A DNA stretch of 64,000 bases from an uncultured Ruminococcus sp. (GTDB taxonomy: Bacteria; Bacillota; Clostridia; Oscillospirales; Acutalibacteraceae): the NCBI GenBank assembly GCA_902798365.1, contig CADBWP010000001.1, positions 1-64,000 of the forward strand. The letters run 5' to 3'. Under the pieces are notes generated by a model. It was not told the DNA's origin, made no database searches, and saw only the letters and a list, made by a program, of their open reading frames with translations. The position numbers and the translations under genes are program-made. The first letter of the stretch is position 1. Each line of letters opens with the position of its first letter. Below, one piece after another: positions 16,360 to 25,380 of the stretch.

Positions 16360-17268
16360 CTATTTTACCGAAAGGTCAATATTGGCTTTTGATTTTTTCT
16401 TTTTTCTGCTGAAAATCCTGAGTGTTATTTTGTCTATCTGCTTGTTGTAAAAATAGTTAAATTCGGCTCCCAGCATGAGGCAGACCATGCAAAAATACAG
16501 CCAGACCATAACCACCGCCATGCGCGTAAGTCCGCCGTAGATGGAATAGCCGTTGAAGTCGTCAACATATATGGAGATTGCCCACGCCAGCACCACCCAC
16601 GATATTGCGCAGAACAGCGCACCGGGAAGCTGACAGCGAAGCCCGAACTTTTTGCGGCGTTCGCGCCTGAGATTGGGCAGGTTGCGGTACAGCATGGCAA
16701 AAAAGAACACCATATACAAAAATACTATAACGTAGCGCAGGCTGTAAAGCACGCCTACCACGGCTGGAAGACTCGGCAGATGCGGAGAGAGCCATGCGTT
16801 GATGGTGGAGCCTAGCACAACGATAAGCACGGTTGCAAGCAGCATGATGAAAATGATGACCGTATATATCATCGCACGCAGTCTGAGCAGAAACCAGTTT
16901 CTGTTTTCGTATGTGTGATGAACGCGGTTGAGCCCGTTGGTTATTGCGTGGAGCCCCTGAGATGCAGACCACAGCGCGGCTATTATAGATACCAGAGAAA
17001 TGTTGAGAGTGTTTTCGTACAGATTGTTAAGAAAATTGAAAACGACCTTGACCGCGTCTTCTGTCAGAATCTTGCCGAAGGTGTCCTGAAGCCACTCTAT
17101 GGGAATAGACAGGGTTTGCAGCACCGAAACAACAAACATCACAAGCGGAACCGACGACAGCAGCAGAAAAAACGCCGACTGACCCGCGATTGCGAATATG
17201 TTGTCGTGTGAGATTTTTTTTAGAAACGGCTTTATGGCGTCGTAAAACCTTAGAACAGCCCTGATCAT
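16360..17268 (-). CDS. YihY/BrkB family membrane protein
   Basis: 302 aa with six membrane segments. Family marks are AGQSAFFLLLSSVPLVMFV near the N-terminus and YGGLTRMAVVMVWLYF near the C-terminus, with a basic tail RKKKKSKA. Once called ribonuclease BN; the name is not supported and the role is unknown. ATG 17268 overlaps the SDR stop (TGATG); a GTG one codon upstream is possible. It is third in a tightly overlapped methyltransferase-SDR-YihY operon. Confidence 0.87.
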   Translation of the reverse strand: MIRAVLRFYDAIKPFLKKISHDNIFAIAGQSAFFLLLSSVPLVMFVVSVLQTLSIPIEWLQDTFGKILTEDAVKVVFNFLNNLYENTLNISLVSIIAALWSASQGLHAITNGLNRVHHTYENRNWFLLRLRAMIYTVIIFIMLLATVLIVVLGSTINAWLSPHLPSLPAVVGVLYSLRYVIVFLYMVFFFAMLYRNLPNLRRERRKKFGLRCQLPGALFCAISWVVLAWAISIYVDDFNGYSIYGGLTRMAVVMVWLYFCMVCLMLGAEFNYFYNKQIDKITLRIFSRKKKKSKANIDLSVK

Positions 17269-18029
17269 CACTTGTCGCCGTTCTTTTGGGACTGAACGCC
17301 GTAGGATATCCCCGTAAGGAACCTTTCGCCGACAAAATGAGAGAAAAACTTTGCCGCCTTCATGGCAAAGCCCGGTATGATGACCATTTTGCCTCGCGCG
17401 GTTTTATCCACCGCATAACGCGCCACATAACGCGCATCGAGTCCCTTTGCGGAAAACCTGACGTTCGCCGTGTTGTTGAAGTTGGTATCGACGGGTCCGG
17501 GACACAGTACAGACACCTTTACATTGCTTTTTTCGCGCCTGAGCTCCTCGTGGATAGCCTCGGTAAGCCGTACCACATAGTTCTTGGACGCATAGTAGCT
17601 TGAAAACGTAGGACCCGCGCAAAAGCCCGCCATTGAGCCCACGTTGAGTATGGTGCCGCTGTTTCGCTTTTTCATATCGACCAAAAACAGCTTGGTAAGT
17701 ATATGAACGGCGCAGATATTTGTGTGGATCAGGTTCATTTCGGTTTCGAGCGGAACCTCGCTGAATTTGCCGTAGGCGCCGAAGCCTGCGTTGTTGACAA
17801 GATAATCTATCTTTTCGTCGGTAAGATGCTCATACAGGTCGTAGGCGTCCTGCTCGCGCGAAAGGTCGATGGTTATTACCCTTACGCTTACGTTTGTGAG
17901 CTCGTCGCGCAGCTCGTTGAGCTTGTCTGTTGAACGGGCGGCAACTATGAGGTCATAGCCCTGCTCTGCCAGATAACGCGCTATCTCTTTGCCTATCCCC
18001 GAGCTTGCGCCCGTTATTAATGCCTTCAT
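17268..18029 (-). CDS. short-chain dehydrogenase/reductase
   Basis: 253 aa from ATG 18029, fixed by AGGAGG and by the ATGA overlap with the methyltransferase stop. Classical SDR: TGASSGIGKEIA (cofactor), VNNAGFG, catalytic Ser in NVGSMAG and YASKN (YxxxK). Substrate unknown. The C-terminus is somewhat extended and hydrophobic, as in membrane-associated lipid SDRs. Confidence 0.88.
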   Translation of the reverse strand: MKALITGASSGIGKEIARYLAEQGYDLIVAARSTDKLNELRDELTNVSVRVITIDLSREQDAYDLYEHLTDEKIDYLVNNAGFGAYGKFSEVPLETEMNLIHTNICAVHILTKLFLVDMKKRNSGTILNVGSMAGFCAGPTFSSYYASKNYVVRLTEAIHEELRREKSNVKVSVLCPGPVDTNFNNTANVRFSAKGLDARYVARYAVDKTARGKMVIIPGFAMKAAKFFSHFVGERFLTGISYGVQSQKNGDK

Positions 18030-18661
18030 GTTGCCTCCTTTTCTGCCGTTGCACACAGTCGGCTTGTGCCGCCTGCGGTGTAGGATTTAACGTTTGTGTA
18101 GCCTGCCGAGTGCAGGGCGTTTTCTATTTCCTCCCTGCTTACTGCCTTTATATTAAGCCTGTCCTCCACCCTTTTCCACTTGTCGGGCTCCGCGTCGGTT
18201 TTGAGCATCTCAAACACCAGCAGCAGCGTTCCGCCGGGCTTGAGCACCCTTAGAATCTCTTTAAGGTCGCCCTGCTTATCCGGCCAGAAGTAGTAGGTCT
18301 CGATCGCGGTGACAAGATCAAAGGTATCGTCCTCAAACGGAAGCTGCGACACCGACGCCTGCTTTATTACAGCCTTTTGACACAGGATGCTTTTGCGGTT
18401 GAGCTTTTCGGATTTTTGAACGCAAAGCTGCGAATAGTCTATACCATACACCTTGCCGCTGCCGACCCTTTGACACAGCTTTGACACGGTTCGTCCGCCG
18501 CCGCAGCCAACGTCGAGCACGGTAAGACCGTTTGAAATTTTAACGTGCTCAAGCGCCCAGTCGGTCAGCTCGTGGTGCCCCTTGTTCATGGAGCGGATCA
18601 TCAGTCTGCCCCAAAAGCCCGAGGGCTTTTTTGCGTTGTCAATTAACCTGCGGTATTTCAT
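18026..18661 (-). CDS. class I SAM-dependent methyltransferase
   Basis: 211 aa with motif I LDVGCGGGR, then VYGIDYS, and FDLVTAIETYYFWPD plus LKEILRVLKPGGTLLLVFE. The fold is that of UbiE/Erg6-like small-molecule methyltransferases; the substrate cannot be told. It begins the three-gene operon with the SDR and YihY. Confidence 0.85.
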   Translation of the reverse strand: MKYRRLIDNAKKPSGFWGRLMIRSMNKGHHELTDWALEHVKISNGLTVLDVGCGGGRTVSKLCQRVGSGKVYGIDYSQLCVQKSEKLNRKSILCQKAVIKQASVSQLPFEDDTFDLVTAIETYYFWPDKQGDLKEILRVLKPGGTLLLVFEMLKTDAEPDKWKRVEDRLNIKAVSREEIENALHSAGYTNVKSYTAGGTSRLCATAEKEAT

Positions 18662-18756
18662 ACAAAAGCATCCTTAATACTTATTTGTTTTATTATACAC
18701 CCGAAAAACCGCGTTTTCAAGAGCATTAGGGTATTGCCCAAAATTTTTTGTGCCGA

Positions 18757-19578
18757 TCAAAGCGCCGGCAGATCGACGCCGAAAAGCCTGACCGCGTTTT
18801 TGTACATCAGGTCGTCGTATTCCTCTCGGCTCAGCTTATGCTTAAGCTCGTTAAAGTATTCCTGATAAAGCGAGCGGTCGCCCGTTTTGTTGTGGAGCAG
18901 CGTATCGATCCCGTCGATGGTGTTGTCGGTGCCGAACAGCATTTTTTTGCTGCCGTAGCGGCGCACAGCCTCTAAAGTCGTTGAAACAGGCACCCATGTG
19001 GTGTCGCCGTACAGGTTGGGAAGCTCGCCCAAAAGGTCGAGCGCACGACTGTTGTCGGTGCCCAGATCCATGTGCACCATAACAAAGCTGATGTCGGGGT
19101 GCGCTTTTGCGGCGTTGTACAGGCGGTCGGACATAGCCTCCGCACAGCCTCCCGTGTGAGAAACCACGGGCAGAGAAAAGCGCCTGCACATGTCATACAC
19201 CGGCTCAAGCTTGGGGTCGTCGGGAGAGGTTCGGGAGTGGAACGGGTGAAGCTTTACGCCGTAAATAACGTCGCGGTTTTGCTCTATGAGAGAGAGCATT
19301 TCGCAGTCGGGCAGTTCACCGGCTGTTTTGAGCCAGACAAGCAGACCGAGCCTGTCGCTGTGCTGTCTTACAAATTCAAGGTCGTTTTTCAGCACCTTGT
19401 TCTGCTTCTTTTGAAGAAACCGCGGTATTTTCATGCCGTTGTGGGCATACTCCGCCGCCTCGATATCGCTGAACAGCGAGAAATCTATGCCGTATTTGTC
19501 CATAGATTTCAGCAGACATTCGCCGGGCATGTTGAAGCCTATCATTTTTCCGATGTGCGCATGTGTGTCGATAATCAT
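18757..19578 (-). CDS. amidohydrolase-superfamily metal-dependent hydrolase
   Basis: 273 aa starting MIIDTHAHIGK, with GGGTGAT upstream; the HxH metal pair is at residues 5-7. VKLHPFH, VVSHTGGCAEAM, VMVHMDLG and LFGTDNTIDG line up with the TIM-barrel amidohydrolase family that includes uronate isomerase-like and aminocarboxymuconate decarboxylase-like enzymes. Substrate unknown. It follows nhaC but a hairpin separates them. Confidence 0.83.
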   Translation of the reverse strand: MIIDTHAHIGKMIGFNMPGECLLKSMDKYGIDFSLFSDIEAAEYAHNGMKIPRFLQKKQNKVLKNDLEFVRQHSDRLGLLVWLKTAGELPDCEMLSLIEQNRDVIYGVKLHPFHSRTSPDDPKLEPVYDMCRRFSLPVVSHTGGCAEAMSDRLYNAAKAHPDISFVMVHMDLGTDNSRALDLLGELPNLYGDTTWVPVSTTLEAVRRYGSKKMLFGTDNTIDGIDTLLHNKTGDRSLYQEYFNELKHKLSREEYDDLMYKNAVRLFGVDLPAL

Positions 19579-19599
19579 GTTATCACCCGTATGTAACAG

Positions 19600-19627
19600 A
19601 GCCTGCCGATGCAAGGATCGACAGGCT
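19600..19627 (-). terminator. hairpin between the antiporter and hydrolase genes
   Basis: Stem AGCCTGCCGAT / ATCGACAGGCT with one mismatch and a 6-nt loop. There is no good T-run on either strand, so it may be a processing or attenuating structure rather than a full terminator. Confidence 0.4.
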
Positions 19628-19635
19628 CAGCGATA

Positions 19636-21366
19636 TTATACTTTTGTTTTGGTCGCCGTCTGTCTGTTTTTGGTGAAGTACTTTAACAGGATCAAAGTTA
19701 CTATCATCAAACCAACTGCGATGGGAAGCACGATGTACCAGGTCTGGATATATCCGGCGAGGATGAACGAAACAAAGGATACTCCCGCCACGGTAAGCGC
19801 ATAAGGAAGCTGCGTTGAAACGTGGTTTATGTGGTTGCATTGTGCGCCTGCCGAGGACATAATGGTTGTGTCGGAAATGGGTGAGCAATGGTCGCCGCAA
19901 ACAGCTCCCGCAAGGCAGGCGGAGATGCCGATGACCTGGAGCTCGCCGCTCGGGAAGATCGACAGCACGATGGGAATGAGGATGCCGAAGGTGCCCCACG
20001 AGGTTCCCGTTGAGAACGCGAGGAAGCAGGCAACCAGGAAGATGATGGCAGGCAGGAAGTTTTGAAGCTGCGCCGCGCTGTTGCTCATAAGGTCGGCAAC
20101 AAAATACTTTGCGCCCAGATCCATTGTGATGTTCTTAAGAGCTGTGGCAAAGGTGAGGATAAGGATCGGGGGAACCATAGCCATAAAGCCCTTGGGAACC
20201 GCATCCATGCTGTCCTTGAAGGTGATGACCTTGCGCGCGATAAGATAAAGTATGGTGCACACAAGAGCGATGGCGCCTGCCCAGGGCAAAGCTACCGTGG
20301 CGTCTGTGTTGCCGAACGCGTTGATGAAGTTGAGGTAGTTTTCTTCGTCTCCCTTTGCAAGGAAGCCGCCGATGTAAATAAGCGCGAATACAGACACCGC
20401 AATAAGGAAGATTACGGGAAGGATAAGATCGATTACCTTGCCGTTGGGGTTGGTCTCCTCGCCCTCAAGCTCCTTATCTACCCTTTCGCCCGTTGTGTAA
20501 AGGTCGCCGTTGTACATCGCGTTGTACTCGTGAAGAGCCATTGAACCGTAGTCGAAGCTCATGGCGCAAATGGCGATAATGAACACAAAGGTGAGCAGCG
20601 AATAGAAGTTGTAAGGAATTGCGGAGATAAACAGCTTTAAGCCCTGTCCGTCCTCGGCATAAGTTGCAACGGCTGCCGCCCAGGAAGAAACCGGAGCTAT
20701 CATGCACACGGGCGCGGCTGTTGCGTCTATAAGATAAGAAAACTTTGCGCGCGAGATTTTATGACCGTCGGTAACGGGTCTCATGACCGAGCCCACGGTA
20801 AGGCAGTTGAAGTAGTCGTCAATAAAGATCAGCACGCCCAGCGCAAAGGTTGCAAGCATTGCGCCCGTGCGGGACTTGATGTGAGTGGCAGCCCAGCGTC
20901 CGAACGCCTGCGAGCCGCCGGCTTTGTTGACAAGAGCCACTATAACGCCCAGCTCAACAAGGAAGATGAACACGCCGGCTGTGGCGCTGACCGCGCTTAT
21001 CAGACCGTTTTCGTTTATCTCGTTCATTGAGGCAAGCGGATGGAAACAGCTTCCGAACAGTCCGCCCGGCTGGGTAGCATAAATAATGCCGCCCGAAACA
21101 AGACCGACAGCAAGCGAGGAATAAACCTCTTTTGTTATCAGCGCAAGCCCTATGGCGATTATCGGCGGAAGCAGCGCCCACCAGGTTCCGCGAACCATGC
21201 CCTCGCCGCCGCAGGTTTCACAGTCGGCGTCATCCAATATGCCGGCTCCCTGACAGTCGGGGCATTTCACGGTGCCCTGCGAGCCGCCGGAAACACACGC
21301 CCATACAAGCAGGCCGACAATAATGACGGCTGCACAGCACAGGACGATCTTTTTTGTTTTTGTCAT
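19636..21366 (-). CDS. NhaC-family Na+/H+ (or dicarboxylate-type) antiporter with zinc-finger insertion
   Basis: 576 aa. The first membrane helix (residues 6-24) is followed by a CxxCxGxG pair, CPDCQGAG (35-42) and CETCGGEG (49-56), like one zinc site of the DnaJ central domain. Then come about ten membrane segments, with FIDDYFNCLTVG, STGTSWGTFGIL and GDHCSPISDTT typical of NhaC. It probably exchanges sodium for protons. GAGAGGG precedes the ATG. The four-Cys loop is unusual for this family and may bind metal or be redox active. Confidence 0.88.
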   Translation of the reverse strand: MTKTKKIVLCCAAVIIVGLLVWACVSGGSQGTVKCPDCQGAGILDDADCETCGGEGMVRGTWWALLPPIIAIGLALITKEVYSSLAVGLVSGGIIYATQPGGLFGSCFHPLASMNEINENGLISAVSATAGVFIFLVELGVIVALVNKAGGSQAFGRWAATHIKSRTGAMLATFALGVLIFIDDYFNCLTVGSVMRPVTDGHKISRAKFSYLIDATAAPVCMIAPVSSWAAAVATYAEDGQGLKLFISAIPYNFYSLLTFVFIIAICAMSFDYGSMALHEYNAMYNGDLYTTGERVDKELEGEETNPNGKVIDLILPVIFLIAVSVFALIYIGGFLAKGDEENYLNFINAFGNTDATVALPWAGAIALVCTILYLIARKVITFKDSMDAVPKGFMAMVPPILILTFATALKNITMDLGAKYFVADLMSNSAAQLQNFLPAIIFLVACFLAFSTGTSWGTFGILIPIVLSIFPSGELQVIGISACLAGAVCGDHCSPISDTTIMSSAGAQCNHINHVSTQLPYALTVAGVSFVSFILAGYIQTWYIVLPIAVGLMIVTLILLKYFTKNRQTATKTKV

Positions 21367-21414
21367 TCTATTACCCTCTCTTTTCTGTCTGATAATTCGA
21401 CAGGTGATGTCATC

Positions 21415-21443
21415 ATTTTACCACACTAAAGCGTATGTTGCAA
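21415..21443 (-). promoter_or_regulatory. promoter TTGCAA-17-TAAAAT for the antiporter gene
   Basis: On the minus strand, -35 TTGCAA at 21438-21443, 17-nt spacer, -10 TAAAAT at 21415-21420, about 50 nt before the ATG. Confidence 0.6.
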
Positions 21444-21582
21444 CAAAATTCGACATTATAAAAACTATTTTGTGAAAGTTGCACTAATACCATCATGGCT
21501 TTTTGTGTAATATTCCGATGCAAAAGGGCTTTAGCATTTAAACCAAAAGTTATCACAAGAGATTCGCAAAGAAAAACCGCCG

Positions 21583-21864
21583 GGCATGGGTATGTTTCTC
21601 ACACTTTATTTATTGGGATGTATATAGTCCGGCGAAACGATAGAACAAGCCGTCAAAAACGGCGAGGAAGCAAGACGCGAGTGGATCATGGCAACACTTG
21701 AAAGCGGAATGGAAATCCCTAAACCGTTTGACGCTGAGGAGTATTCCGGCCAGTTCAGACTGAGAATGCCTAAGTCCCTGCATAAGCTTCTTGCCGAGCG
21801 TTCCAGGCAGGAAGGGATCAGCATGAACCAGTACTGCATCTATCTGCTTTCCCACTACAGCTAA
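21583..21864 (+). pseudogene. decayed HicB-type antitoxin gene
   Basis: After an in-frame TAG at 21625 the frame reads SGETIEQAVKNGEEARREW and ends FRLRMPKSLHKLLAERSR... MNQYCIYLL, the HicB core followed by its RHH DNA-binding tail. Just before the stop the frame reads YLLGCI, which fits the HicB motif LPGC.S.GET, so the stop is a nonsense mutation in the gene. The N-terminal beta part is not recognisable. No hicA is beside it. An ATG at 21688 could still make 58 aa of the DNA-binding part. Confidence 0.6.
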
Positions 21865-21943
21865 ACGAATCACGGGCTATATACAAAAGAGGTTTTTTAT
21901 ATAATACCCTAAGTAATCAGGGTTGAAAAATAACATTAGGAAT

Positions 21944-21968
21944 GGGCTGCCGCTTTGTGCGACAGCCC
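21944..21968 (+). terminator. terminator after the HicB remnant
   Basis: Stem GGGCTGCCGC / GCGACAGCCC (one mismatch), loop TTTGT, followed by GTTTTATT. The same stem sequence recurs in the terminator at 38999-39027. Confidence 0.75.
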
Positions 21969-21987
21969 GTTTTATTCTTGAAAGGAA

Positions 21988-22839
21988 TTATTCTATAAAC
22001 ATCTTCAGCTCGTTCAGGTGTTTTTCCGCAGCTTCTCTGCCGAGGTCGTAGGTTTTTTGCAGAGCAGCGGGATCGTGCTCTATCCTGCCTGCGGGGAGCT
22101 TTTGCTCCGGGCATATCACAAAGGCTCTGCCCTCTTTTTCGCGCGCAAAAACAAGCTCGCGCTGCTTATTGTACATATTGTGGCGGTCTGCTATCGCTTC
22201 AACCATTTTAGGATACTTTCTTAGATTCACCTTAAACATCCACATTGCCGACGCAGGCGATTTTACATAATCCCTCGGCTGAGTGAGCACGACAACGTTT
22301 TTCGGGCAATGCCTTTCCATAAATTCGAGCGGTATGGAATCGGTCATTCCGCCGTCGAGAAGCTTTTTGCCGCCCACGGTCACCACCCTTGACACCAGCG
22401 GCATGGATGCGGAGGCGCGTATCCATTCGTAGCACTCGCTGTCCGCCTTATCGAGCAGCTTGTAGAAGGGCTTGCCCGTTTCCGCGTCGGAGCAGACAGC
22501 ATAGAATTTCATGGGGTTACTGTTAAAGGTCTCGGCGTCGAACACATCCAGCTGCTCGGGTATCGCGTGATAGCAAAACTCTGCTCCGTAAATATCGCCC
22601 GTTTTTATAAGCGAGCGCATGCTGCAATACCTTGGGTCTTTACAGTATTTCAGGTTGTATCGCAGAGCTCTGCCGTTTTGACGGGATTTGTAGTTGCAGC
22701 CGAACGCAGCGCCCGCCGAAACTCCGGCCATGCATGGAAAATCTATTTGGTTTTCCATTAAAACATCAAGCACTCCTGCGGTGAACAGACCGCGCATAGC
22801 GCCGCCTTCAAGCACAAGCCCCGTGTTATTATTATGCAT
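21988..22839 (-). CDS. patatin-like phospholipase
   Basis: 283 aa. Oxyanion motif GGAMRG near residue 12, nucleophile elbow GVSAG (about residue 40) and the catalytic Asp in DGGMTDSIP. Patatin lipases use a Ser-Asp dyad to hydrolyse acyl lipids; this bacterial subgroup (YjjU/RssA-like) has no fixed substrate. It starts 4 nt after the MutS-like gene, so it is co-translated with it. Confidence 0.88.
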   Translation of the reverse strand: MHNNNTGLVLEGGAMRGLFTAGVLDVLMENQIDFPCMAGVSAGAAFGCNYKSRQNGRALRYNLKYCKDPRYCSMRSLIKTGDIYGAEFCYHAIPEQLDVFDAETFNSNPMKFYAVCSDAETGKPFYKLLDKADSECYEWIRASASMPLVSRVVTVGGKKLLDGGMTDSIPLEFMERHCPKNVVVLTQPRDYVKSPASAMWMFKVNLRKYPKMVEAIADRHNMYNKQRELVFAREKEGRAFVICPEQKLPAGRIEHDPAALQKTYDLGREAAEKHLNELKMFIE

Positions 22840-22843
22840 TGTT

Positions 22844-24559
22844 TCACCTGTCCTTATCTGTGTGACCTTCCTGCTTGCCGTCTATGCTGTCCTTGATTTG
22901 CGCAAAGGTTACGCCGTACTTTACGGCAATATCTCTGGCATAGCTTACGCCCTGCGGCGGTGAAACGGCTACCTTAAAGCTGCGCGAGCCCTTTTGAACG
23001 CCGGTAACAAGGCTCTCTACCCTGCTGTCGCCCTCAACTCCGCCGTTAAGCTCGTCGAGGCTGCGCGCCAGCTCGTGCATGTGGGTGTTGAATATTGAAC
23101 GCGCGCCCAAGTAACGCATAGCCTTGACAACGTCCTTTGCTATGTACAGACCCTCGGCTACGCTGGTTGTGGCGAGGCTTTCGTTCAGAAGCATAACGCT
23201 GCGGCTTGTGGCTATCTCAAAAATCTCGGACAGCCGCTTGCTCTCCTCGCCCAGACGACCGAGATCAACGGTGTCGTTCTCGTCGGCGGGAAAGTGCGTG
23301 AACATGTTGTCACAAGGGCTGATCTGAGCCGATTTGCAGGGAACATAAATGCCCCATTGCGCCATCATCATGGCAAGCCCAGCCGCCTGTGTAAAGATGG
23401 TTTTGCCGCCGCGGTTTGGCCCCGTTAGGATAAAAATACGTCCGTTTTCGTCAAAGTTAAGCTCGTTTGTTATTATGTTGATGCTCTCGCCCTTTGTTTT
23501 GTTTATGGCGAGCTTGAGGTTATATAATTCTGTAAAAGAACATTTTCTGTCCTGAGGCGGCAGAATCGACGCCTTGCACATGGGCATTCCCGTTGCGAGT
23601 ATTTTATCGACAAGGGCAGCCCAACGCACATAAAAGATTATCTCGGGCATAAGACCTATGAGCATATAGCCGCTGATGTTTATGTAGCGCTTAAGCGTTG
23701 ACTTGATGTCGTCGCAGGTTTTTTTCATTATGTTGGAAACGGGCTTTTTTATCGCGTTGGAAAGTCCGTCGCTGCCCGTGGGCGTTGAGTCGATATAGAT
23801 ATCGTTTGACACCGCGCTTTTTTGATACGCCGCAACCTTAAACTCGACCGTGACGGGGTTTGCCGCGTGAAAATGCTTGAAGCCGCTGACGTCATTGCCC
23901 TCGTGCAGCCCGTCCTTTTTATTGGTAAAACTCATAAAACGGCGCATAAGTCCCGAATCGGTAAATTCGGTGTCGTTGAGCGAGATAACGCCGGCGCTTT
24001 TGGGGCGCAACATTCCGTCAAGGTTGACGCCGATGGTAATGCTTCTCAGCCTGCGCGCGCTTTCAAGAGTCTCGTCAATGTCCTTTTTAAGCTCGGGAAA
24101 GCCCGATTCGCGGTCGATGTCGGTGACAAGCTGCTTGAGCGCAAGCATACCCTCGGAGCGTATGTCAAGCTCCTCAAGCGTCTGCTTTATCATTGTTATG
24201 CAGCTTACATACTCGTCTATCTCACGCAGGCGGTTGACAAGAGACCACAGCGACGGTCCTTCCTGATCCTTTTGAAAGCGTTCCAGGTCTTTAAGGTCGG
24301 CAAGGCGCGAAACAAGCTGCTCCATAGCCTCGCGCAGACGCGGAAAGCGGAGAAAATCCTCGAACACATCGCAGCGATAGCGGATGACCTCGGGATCGTC
24401 GGTCACCTGAACAAGCAGGCTGCGCATATGCTCTCGCTCGTACTTTACGTCGGAAAGCGCGTCCAAAATGAAATCTATTGAAAGATCGTTAACGGATTCG
24501 TCGGTAAGCGTGTTGAAGCTTCTGTCGGCGTTTTTGGGGTATCTGAGACTGAATTCCAT
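22844..24559 (-). CDS. MutS-family ATPase lacking mismatch-binding domain
   Basis: 571 aa starting MEFSLRYPKN with GAAGGAG upstream (a GTG at 24574 overlapping the previous stop is an alternative). There is no N-terminal mismatch-reading domain; it has helical lever-like segments and then the ATPase. Walker A is GPNRGGKT (380-387), and the Walker B region reads VMLLNES (455-461), where housekeeping MutS has LLDE. FNTHMHELARSL stands for the switch His. Related clostridial proteins are called MutS-like; the role is unknown and the Asp-to-Asn change may slow hydrolysis. Confidence 0.82.
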   Translation of the reverse strand: MEFSLRYPKNADRSFNTLTDESVNDLSIDFILDALSDVKYEREHMRSLLVQVTDDPEVIRYRCDVFEDFLRFPRLREAMEQLVSRLADLKDLERFQKDQEGPSLWSLVNRLREIDEYVSCITMIKQTLEELDIRSEGMLALKQLVTDIDRESGFPELKKDIDETLESARRLRSITIGVNLDGMLRPKSAGVISLNDTEFTDSGLMRRFMSFTNKKDGLHEGNDVSGFKHFHAANPVTVEFKVAAYQKSAVSNDIYIDSTPTGSDGLSNAIKKPVSNIMKKTCDDIKSTLKRYINISGYMLIGLMPEIIFYVRWAALVDKILATGMPMCKASILPPQDRKCSFTELYNLKLAINKTKGESINIITNELNFDENGRIFILTGPNRGGKTIFTQAAGLAMMMAQWGIYVPCKSAQISPCDNMFTHFPADENDTVDLGRLGEESKRLSEIFEIATSRSVMLLNESLATTSVAEGLYIAKDVVKAMRYLGARSIFNTHMHELARSLDELNGGVEGDSRVESLVTGVQKGSRSFKVAVSPPQGVSYARDIAVKYGVTFAQIKDSIDGKQEGHTDKDR

Positions 24560-24570
24560 GCTGCTCTCCT

Positions 24571-25371
24571 TCACTTTAAAAAGAAATTCATTATCCTGTC
24601 CTTGTAGTCGGGCGCTTCGTCAAACACACAATGACCGTATTCAGCGCCGTACATATAAATTGGACAACCGAGCTTTTCGGCTGTTTCGCGCGACGCTTCC
24701 GCACCCAAAACCCTGTCGTTTTCGGCTCCCACAACAAGGGTCGGACACTTGATCTCGTCCAAACGGTCGTAAGCGTTCAGGCTTTTGCAGGACGTGCCCA
24801 GGGTCACAAATCGGTCAAAATCCTCTTTGGTAACGTCCTTGTGAGCTAATTTTATAAATTCGCCGAACTGCGCGGCAAAGTCCCTGCCGTAGAGCACGTC
24901 GATAAAATAATCGCAAAAGCTGTCGATGTCGCCTGCCTCGGCATAGCTTATCCAGGTACCCATAACTTCCTGTGCAAGAGGATTCAGCCGCGACGCGGTC
25001 GAGGCGAGAAACAGCCTGCCGACCAGCTCGGAATGCTTTATTGCGATATACTGAGCCATCATACCGCCCATTGAAGCTCCGAAAACGCAGGCGTTTGTTA
25101 TGCCGAGAGCCCTCATCGCCTCGGCGGTGTCGTCCGACAGCATTTCTATAGTATAATTCTTTGTGAGAAATTTGGTTCTGTCAAAGCAATAAACGGTAAA
25201 ATCATCCGCAAACGCTCTGTAAGCCGAGGCAACTCCCTCGGCGGAAACAAGGATACTCTTTACGCTTAGCCCCGGCAGCATTACAAACGGGATTTTGCCG
25301 CTGCCGAAGGTGAAGTAATCCATCTCGTTGTTGTTTATTTTTACCGTGCTTCTTTGTACATTCAACGACAT
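24571..25371 (-). CDS. alpha/beta hydrolase
   Basis: 266 aa. Nucleophile elbow GASMGGM, acid in ENDRVLG and catalytic His in YGHCVFDEAPDYKDRI. Resembles small esterase/lipase-like hydrolases such as 3-oxoadipate enol-lactonase relatives. AAGGGGG precedes the ATG. It sits in an operon: Sm-like protein, this hydrolase, MutS-like ATPase, patatin lipase. Confidence 0.86.
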   Translation of the reverse strand: MSLNVQRSTVKINNNEMDYFTFGSGKIPFVMLPGLSVKSILVSAEGVASAYRAFADDFTVYCFDRTKFLTKNYTIEMLSDDTAEAMRALGITNACVFGASMGGMMAQYIAIKHSELVGRLFLASTASRLNPLAQEVMGTWISYAEAGDIDSFCDYFIDVLYGRDFAAQFGEFIKLAHKDVTKEDFDRFVTLGTSCKSLNAYDRLDEIKCPTLVVGAENDRVLGAEASRETAEKLGCPIYMYGAEYGHCVFDEAPDYKDRIMNFFLK

Positions 25372-25380
25372 AATGCCCCC

